Shown here piece by piece: positions 58,896-64,000 of a stretch of DNA of 64,000 bases. The DNA lies in NCBI RefSeq assembly GCF_017743865.1, contig NZ_JAGHRJ010000001.1, forward strand, positions 620,001 to 684,000, written 5' to 3'. This DNA comes from Labrenzia sp. R4_2. GTDB taxonomy: Bacteria > Pseudomonadota > Alphaproteobacteria > Rhizobiales > Stappiaceae. Position 1 is the first letter of the stretch. Each line of letters opens with the position of its first letter. The position numbers and the translations under genes are program-made. The notes beneath the pieces were generated by a model, which saw only the letters and a program-made list of their open reading frames with translations, was not told where the DNA came from and did no database searches.

Positions 58896-61631
58896 ATGGT
58901 GGAACCGGTCAGCGCACAGCCGCTGCCAGCAAATACGCAAGGTGGAGCTGCCCCCCAGGCCCTGGAGCCTGGCACCGAACTGCGTGCGAAGGTGGAGGCC
59001 AATCTTCCGGGCGGTGTCGTCCGCTTGTCGGCCGACGCCAAATCGATCGATCTGCGCGTGCCGTCACCCTTACCTGTCGGAAGCAATGTCACGCTCTCGG
59101 TTTCCGGCACCCGGCAACAGCCCGCTGTTGTTCTGACGCCCGACAGCAGTGCGGCGAAACCTGCAACACCCACGCCGCCGCAAAACACCGGTCAATCGGT
59201 CGCGACCCAGCCCACAGCGGCAAATACGCAAACTCCGGCATCCCAACCGGCTGCATCTGCGCCGCCGCCTCAGGCAAATCCTCAGGTGCCGCAACAAACA
59301 CAGCAACCAACGCAACAGCTGCCGCAACAACCGGCGCAGCAAACTGGCCAGCAGTTGCCGCAACAAGCGCCTCCACCAACCGGGCAGCCGTCCGGACAGC
59401 CGCAACCCGTGCAGCCATCTTTACCGCGGCCTGCACCTGTTCTGGCGCAGTTTCTTCAGGCAACCGGCGTGCTGCCGCAACCCGCCCAACCGGGCGGTGC
59501 TGTTCAGCCTCAACTTCCCGGCCAGATCCTGACCCAGCCTGCTGTGCCGGGCCAACCCGCTGTTCCAAATCAGGCCCAGGTTCCTGGGCAATTGCCGGCA
59601 AGTGCGGTTCTGCCCCAACCGGCGCAACCTGCAATCCCTTCAGGCAGCGGCCAAGCTCCTCTGCCGGCACAAGGGGCAGGGACCGGTGGTCCGGTTGCCG
59701 GTGCGCCAATCACAAGCGCTGGGCAGGGCACCGTCGTTCCGCCGCTGCCTTCCGGCGGTCCGGCGCCTGGAACGCCGGGCGCTCCAGTCAGCGCGCAATC
59801 CGGCCCACAGACTACGGTCGCCCTGCCTTCCGCGGCCGGTGGACCGATCCCTTCGCAAGGAGCCAGTGCGCCACTGCCAGGAGGGCCGGTGTCCGGAACG
59901 CAGGTCTCAGGTCAGCAAGTCTCTGGCCCGCAAGCGTCTGGTCCGCTGCAAGCTGGTGCGACTTCGCCAGCTCAGGTGCCAGCAGGAGGTTCAACTCCTG
60001 CTGGAGCTCCGGTGGTTACCCCGGCATTAGCCACCGGCGGGGCTCCACTGCAATCGCCCGGCACTGGCCCGATACCGACCGCACCGGTGACACCGCAGAC
60101 CGGGCGGCCGTCGCCCGCCGGTTTACCAGCTGGGGTGCCAACCGGTACAGGAGCGCCCGGCGTTCCCCCCGCCTCGGGCCAGCCTGCCGCGGGTCAAGCG
60201 ATCCCGCAGACTGGGGCTTCTCCAACATCTGTGACATCAGCATCAGGGCAAGCGCCTCCGGCGCAAGGGGCTCCAGGTGCGGCTCCCGGAGCACAAGCGG
60301 GCGTTTCCACACAAGCGTCAGCCTTACCCCCGCAAGGAGCGCCGCCGGGTGGGGTGATCTCCCAAACAGTATCAGCTGCAGGGCAGGGGAGCGCCGTTGG
60401 AACCGGAGCCGTTCCGTCTCCCGCTGCGGGCGGGCCACAGGGCGCAGTGCAGCCGGGCGGGCAGGCTGGGCCTCAGCCCGCAGTCAATCAGACTGTTGTG
60501 ACTGCTCAGCCAAGCTCCACGCCCGCAGCTGGGACAGCGGCCCAGAGCGCGAATGTCCAAGCGGGCCCCTCTCCGCCGGTCAGCGCCAGTGCGCAATCAC
60601 AGGCACAGGCTTATGTTTCCGCAAAACCTGGCATGGCAACGCCCGGTCAAACGGCTATTGCCTCTCAAGGGGGTGGTTCGGCAGCTTCAACGCCGGTCCA
60701 GCAGGCCGCGGCGGCCTTGCGCCAGCCTTTGGCAGAACAACAAGCCAGCCTCGGCAATCTTTTTGCTCAAATCGGGTCCTTGATGTCCGCGCAGGCAGCC
60801 GGAAAGGCCTCCGTTCCTGACGCTGTGCAAAAGGCCATGCAGCAGATTTTGGGACTGCGCCTGAACTCCGGACAACAGATAACCGGACAGTCCTTGCAGC
60901 AAGCCGTGCGCTTGTCCGGTCAAGGCGGGGAGGGACGGTTGCCGTTGCCGACTGGCGCGCAGCAGTCTCCTGTGCCCGATCTTAAGACCGCTCTTTTGGC
61001 ATTTCGCGGCTTGCTGCAAAGCCTGGGTGCGGAACCTGCCGTCCGGTTTCCTGTGCGCCAGCCAGCTCCCGCCTCCCGCTCATCTGGTCCCCAAGGCCAG
61101 GCCCCGCAAACCTCAAGTGGCTATTGGGCCGGGTCCGCGCCGCAAAACCTGCAGTCGCTGCTTCAGGAAACAGATGCTGCGTTGGCGCGCATGCGGCTCA
61201 CTCAATTGACCAACGCCGGTCTCGCAGGCGATGACGGCCCGCAGGCCGCAGCCGCCAAGCCCATGGACACCGTTCTGGAATTGCCGCTGGCTCTCGGCCA
61301 GGACACGGCGGTGATGCAAATGCAGATCGGCCGCGACGGCGGGGGCAACAGCGCAGACGAGGACGACGAACCGGCCTGGCGGCTGCGTTTTGCACTGGAT
61401 CTGACAGCGACCGGTCCGCTCGAAGCGGCCGTGAGCCTTCGGGGCGGTGGGACTTACATCTCCCTTTGGGTGGACCGCAAGGAGACACTTGATCTCCTGT
61501 CCGGTCTTCAGGAGACGATGGAGGCGGCCTTCGCCGATGCCGGGCTGGACCTTCAGGAACTGCGCTTCATCCGCGGCCTTCCGCCAAAAACTGCTGCCAA
61601 GTATGGCGCCCTCATCAACCGCCAATCGTGA
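58896..61631 (+). CDS. Very long FliK-like protein with a Pro/Gln/Gly-rich centre
   Basis: ATG 58896 has GGAG eight bases upstream; 911 residues. An N-terminal OB-like part (GTELRAKVEANLPGGVVRLSAD) is followed by about 550 residues dominated by Pro, Gln, Gly, Ala and Ser (PQQPAQQTGQQLPQQ-type, then GQPAAGQ-type repeats) and a folded C-terminal domain with GPLEAAVSLRGGGTYISLWV, LSGLQETMEAAFADAGLDLQELRF, the Flg_hook pattern of FliK. The usual FliK is near 400 residues and measures hook length; here the FlhB-tail protein follows directly, so a FliK-FlhB-type switch partnership is likely. Whether it acts in the flagellum or another type III system cannot be told. Confidence 0.78.
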   Translation: MVEPVSAQPLPANTQGGAAPQALEPGTELRAKVEANLPGGVVRLSADAKSIDLRVPSPLPVGSNVTLSVSGTRQQPAVVLTPDSSAAKPATPTPPQNTGQSVATQPTAANTQTPASQPAASAPPPQANPQVPQQTQQPTQQLPQQPAQQTGQQLPQQAPPPTGQPSGQPQPVQPSLPRPAPVLAQFLQATGVLPQPAQPGGAVQPQLPGQILTQPAVPGQPAVPNQAQVPGQLPASAVLPQPAQPAIPSGSGQAPLPAQGAGTGGPVAGAPITSAGQGTVVPPLPSGGPAPGTPGAPVSAQSGPQTTVALPSAAGGPIPSQGASAPLPGGPVSGTQVSGQQVSGPQASGPLQAGATSPAQVPAGGSTPAGAPVVTPALATGGAPLQSPGTGPIPTAPVTPQTGRPSPAGLPAGVPTGTGAPGVPPASGQPAAGQAIPQTGASPTSVTSASGQAPPAQGAPGAAPGAQAGVSTQASALPPQGAPPGGVISQTVSAAGQGSAVGTGAVPSPAAGGPQGAVQPGGQAGPQPAVNQTVVTAQPSSTPAAGTAAQSANVQAGPSPPVSASAQSQAQAYVSAKPGMATPGQTAIASQGGGSAASTPVQQAAAALRQPLAEQQASLGNLFAQIGSLMSAQAAGKASVPDAVQKAMQQILGLRLNSGQQITGQSLQQAVRLSGQGGEGRLPLPTGAQQSPVPDLKTALLAFRGLLQSLGAEPAVRFPVRQPAPASRSSGPQGQAPQTSSGYWAGSAPQNLQSLLQETDAALARMRLTQLTNAGLAGDDGPQAAAAKPMDTVLELPLALGQDTAVMQMQIGRDGGGNSADEDDEPAWRLRFALDLTATGPLEAAVSLRGGGTYISLWVDRKETLDLLSGLQETMEAAFADAGLDLQELRFIRGLPPKTAAKYGALINRQS

Positions 61632-61639
61632 GAGTGTCC

Positions 61640-61936
61640 ATGACCACGCCCACGAAATCCGAAAAAATCGCCGTTGCGCTGGAATATGAAGATGGCGGTG
61701 CGCCGGTTGTCAGCGCCAAGGGAACGGGCTCCGCGGCCCAGCGGATCGAGGACATAGCCCGCGAGGCCGGGGTGCCGATCGAGCAGAACCCGATGATGGC
61801 CGAGGCGCTGTCGCAGATCGAAGTCGATCATGAAATCCCGATCGAACTCTATCAGGCTGTCGCCGTTCTGATCGGCTTCATCATGCGCACGGGTCAGGCG
61901 CAACATCCCAAGGCGCCGGGCGAGACAGAAACCTGA
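61640..61936 (+). CDS. Free-standing FlhB C-terminal homologue
   Basis: ATG 61640 (MTTPTKSEKIAVALEYE) gives 98 residues; a GTG 12 bases earlier is possible. The product aligns by eye with the cytoplasmic C-terminal part of FlhB: IAVALEYEDGGAPVVSAKGTG, IEDIAREAGVPIEQNPMMAEALSQIEV, and IPIELYQAVAVLIGFIM. It begins after the point where FlhB is cut, so it lacks the membrane domain and the NPTH cleavage site. Such proteins can partly replace the FlhB tail in other bacteria. It starts 8 bases after the FliK-like stop, so the two are one unit. Confidence 0.86.
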   Translation: MTTPTKSEKIAVALEYEDGGAPVVSAKGTGSAAQRIEDIAREAGVPIEQNPMMAEALSQIEVDHEIPIELYQAVAVLIGFIMRTGQAQHPKAPGETET

Positions 61937-62166
61937 TCACGACGACGCAGCGTCAATGGTCAAGCCGCGGTCAATTTGCTTAGGAGAGAGGCACCGACAG
62001 GCCTCGCTCTCCGCTCCTTGTGCGAAAGCGCCAGCTTCGGGCAAGGAAAGCCTTGCAGTAAAACCAATTCCCGACTAGGCATCAGGGCTGCAAAAACCAG
62101 CGCTCCGGCTGTCCGGCCGTGACCTTCCAAGCGAGCGCTTTTGACGAACACAGGATTGAACGCCCC

Positions 62167-63648
62167 ATGACGATTGTCGACGTACGCACTCCCGACCCGA
62201 AGAAATTCATCAAGGGCGCGACCGGCGACTGGGAAATCGTGATCGGCATGGAAGTCCATGCCCAGGTCACATCCGACGCCAAGCTCTTTTCCGGCGCCTC
62301 GACCGAATTCGGACAGGATCCGAACAACAACGTTTCGCTCGTCGATGCGGCGATGCCCGGCATGCTGCCGGTGATCAACGAGGAGTGCGTCCGCCAAGCA
62401 ATCCGCACGGGCCTTGGCCTGAAAGCGGAGATCAACCTGAAGTCTGTTTTTGACCGCAAGAACTACTTCTATCCGGATCTGCCGCAGGGCTACCAGATCT
62501 CCCAGTTCAAGCAGCCGATCGTTGGCGAGGGCAAGATCCTTCTGGATATGCCGGATGAGCAGGTCGAGATCGGCGTTGAGCGTCTGCACCTGGAACAGGA
62601 TGCCGGCAAGTCCCTGCACGACCAGCACCCGTCCATGTCTTTTGTGGACCTGAACCGGTCCGGCGTTGCCTTGATGGAGATCGTCTCCAAGCCGGACCTG
62701 CGCTCGGCCGATGAGGCCAAGGCGTATCTCACCAAGCTGCGCACCATCCTGCGCTACCTCGGCACCTGCGACGGCAACATGGACCAGGGCTCCATGCGCG
62801 CCGACGTCAACGTGTCGGTGCGCCGTCCGGGCGGCGAATTCGGCACGCGCTGCGAGATCAAGAACGTCAACTCCATCCGCTTTGTCGGCCAGGCGATCGA
62901 ATATGAGGCGCGCCGTCAGATGGCGATCCTGGAAGACGGCGGCACCATTGATCAGGAAACCCGCCTGTTCGACAGCGTGAAGGGCGAGACCCGGTCCATG
63001 CGGTCCAAGGAAGAAGCGCACGACTACCGCTATTTCCCGGACCCGGACCTTTTGCCGCTGGAATTCACGCAGAGCTTCGTTGATGAGCTGGCCGCTGACT
63101 TGCCAGAACTTCCGGACGACAAGAAGGCCCGGTTCGTCAAGGATTTTGGTCTGACCGCCTATGATGCCGATGTTCTGGTTGCCGAAAAGGCGTCAGCAGA
63201 CTTCTTTGAGGAAGTTGCCAAGGGCCGCGATGCCAAATTGGCCGCTAACTGGCTGATCAACGAGCTGTTCGGCCGCCTGAACAAGGAAGGCAAGGATCTG
63301 GAGACCTCTCCAGTCTCAGCTGCTCAACTTGGCGGGATCATCGATCTGATCAAGGCCGGAACGATCTCCGGCAAGATCGCCAAGGACGTCTTTGAGATCG
63401 TCTGGACCGAAGGCGGCGACCCGGCTCAGATCGTTGAAGACCGCGGCATGAAGCAGGTGACAGACCTCGGTGCGATTGAGGCCATCGTCGACGAAATCAT
63501 TGCCGCCAATCCGGACAAGGTCGAGCAGGCCAAGGACAAGCCGAATCTCGTCGGCTGGTTCGTCGGCCAGGTCATGAAAGCCTCCAAAGGCAAGGCCAAC
63601 CCGCAAGCGGTGAACGATCTTTTGAAACAAAAGATCGGCCTGGAATAA
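62167..63648 (+). CDS. gatB: Asp-tRNA(Asn)/Glu-tRNA(Gln) amidotransferase subunit B
   Basis: ATG 62167 gives 493 residues. Signature elements: [32 protein letters not shown]-type [46 protein letters not shown] equivalent [24 protein letters not shown] and [13 protein letters not shown], then a YqeY-like tail domain. GatB binds the tRNA and activates Glu or Asp on misacylated tRNA; GatA supplies ammonia. The gatA and gatC genes are not in the window. It is cytoplasmic and essential in bacteria without GlnRS or AsnRS. Confidence 0.97.
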   Translation: MTIVDVRTPDPKKFIKGATGDWEIVIGMEVHAQVTSDAKLFSGASTEFGQDPNNNVSLVDAAMPGMLPVINEECVRQAIRTGLGLKAEINLKSVFDRKNYFYPDLPQGYQISQFKQPIVGEGKILLDMPDEQVEIGVERLHLEQDAGKSLHDQHPSMSFVDLNRSGVALMEIVSKPDLRSADEAKAYLTKLRTILRYLGTCDGNMDQGSMRADVNVSVRRPGGEFGTRCEIKNVNSIRFVGQAIEYEARRQMAILEDGGTIDQETRLFDSVKGETRSMRSKEEAHDYRYFPDPDLLPLEFTQSFVDELAADLPELPDDKKARFVKDFGLTAYDADVLVAEKASADFFEEVAKGRDAKLAANWLINELFGRLNKEGKDLETSPVSAAQLGGIIDLIKAGTISGKIAKDVFEIVWTEGGDPAQIVEDRGMKQVTDLGAIEAIVDEIIAANPDKVEQAKDKPNLVGWFVGQVMKASKGKANPQAVNDLLKQKIGLE

Positions 63649-63674
63649 GGTTTTCTTTTTTCGAAAAAGAAGAG

Positions 63675-63702
63675 AAGGCTCCGGATTTCCGGGGCCTTTT
63701 TT
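63675..63702 (+). terminator. Intrinsic terminator after gatB
   Basis: AAGGCTCCGG and CCGGGGCCTT form a 10-bp stem with one G-T pair and loop ATTT, followed by T4. Confidence 0.88.
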
Positions 63703-63709
63703 GTATCAC

Positions 63710-64000
63710 TTAGTCAACTGACTTGGCATCGTCGATCTGGGTCTCCAGTCCATACTTTTTCGAGGTCGCGTTGAATTTCCGCGTGACCGCAGCGCCAAGA
63801 TCGATGCCCATTTGATCGGCGAGCAGATCCAGGGCAATGATTGCGTCGGCCATTTCGTTGGCGACATCCTGTAGTTCTGCAGTGGAGCCCTTGATACCGC
63901 GGGTCCCTCGCAAGTATTTCTTCAAGGCTTCCGCAACTTCCCCGAATTCACCAGCAACTTCCAGTCCGCGAAAGGCGATGTCGGCCTGATCATTGCCGGG
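63710..64000 (-). CDS. MazG-like nucleotide pyrophosphohydrolase, 5' end cut by the window
   Basis: The minus-strand frame runs to the window edge without a start; about 96 residues are visible. The pattern GEFGEVAEALKKYLRG (E-x2-E-like metal site), ELQDVANEMADAIIALDLLA and IDLGAAVTRKFNATSKKYGLE is that of MazG/dUTPase-like all-alpha NTP pyrophosphatases, with the second metal pair (ExxD) in NEMADA. These enzymes clear non-canonical nucleotides. The convergent gatB terminator at 63675 ends eight bases before its stop. Confidence 0.85.
   Translation of the reverse strand, partial: PGNDQADIAFRGLEVAGEFGEVAEALKKYLRGTRGIKGSTAELQDVANEMADAIIALDLLADQMGIDLGAAVTRKFNATSKKYGLETQIDDAKSVD

Noticed and set aside
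59089..59709. Antisense frame in the low-complexity region of the FliK-like gene
   Set aside because: Low-complexity Pro/Gln codons (CCG/CAG/CAA) create open frames on the other strand; no support.
59200..60700. Possible tandem DNA repeats in the FliK-like gene
   Set aside because: The composition is biased (Pro/Gln/Gly/Ala), but I see no regular unit of fixed length, so I call it low complexity rather than a tandem repeat.
61960..63021. 353-codon minus-strand frame across gatB
   Set aside because: gatB is unambiguous on the other strand; the frame is a shadow.

Overview
The window reads as a chromosomal segment of a marine-type alphaproteobacterium of the order Hyphomicrobiales, most like the Stappiaceae (Roseibium/Labrenzia group). 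This is an inference from gene content: an HtrA protease, OmpR-type two-component pair and glnE in a row, PleC/PdhS-like histidine kinase sequence, a YjhX/UPF0386 protein, a free-standing FlhB C-terminal homologue, and a GGAAC-N16-CGTT (EcfG-type) promoter. The base composition is moderately GC-rich and almost all bases are coding. I see no tRNA, rRNA, CRISPR array, transposase or integrase.

Layout. 1-5.6 kb: 3' end of an HtrA/Do protease, response regulator, histidine kinase and glnE on the + strand, then a 49-aa stress-promoter gene and an alpha/beta hydrolase. 7-15 kb (minus strand): chemoreceptor, PAS histidine kinase, aminopeptidase N. 15.2-18.6 kb: three related genes of nearly equal length (332, 332, 330 aa) for an unrecognised fibre-like protein; this is my main candidate for an undescribed system. 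18.8-23.2 kb: methyltransferase, CaiB/BaiF CoA-transferase, NudK-type Nudix hydrolase and a membrane class III cyclase. 23.3-29.6 kb: a complete peptide/oligosaccharide-type ABC importer preceded by a near-perfect CRP-type site. 29.6-35.6 kb: single genes and regulators, three of the regulators with clear palindromic sites. 35.6-37.7 kb: a cobalt-type nitrile hydratase operon (alpha, beta, accessory protein) coupled to an ICMT-like membrane methyltransferase. 38-48.4 kb: a glycoconjugate locus (DUF3088, polysaccharide deacetylase, methyltransferase, four glycosyltransferases) divergent from a strikingly degenerate ABC transporter; two large palindromic repeats sit inside it. 48.4-52.7 kb: cyclic-nucleotide-binding protein, metallo-beta-lactamase-fold hydrolase, LuxR-type regulator and a second class III cyclase. 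52.8-58.7 kb: SDR dehydrogenase, SoxR with a textbook SoxR box driving a divergent glyoxalase-like gene, small conserved genes, a secreted arginase-family enzyme. 58.9-64 kb: a very long FliK-like protein with its FlhB-tail partner, gatB, and a MazG-like gene running off the edge.

Themes. Cyclic nucleotide signalling recurs: two class III cyclases, a cNMP-binding protein and a CRP-type operator all lie within about 30 kb. Gene starts were chosen from Shine-Dalgarno spacing and family N-termini; alternative starts are stated. All names rest on motif recognition by eye, and no database search was run.
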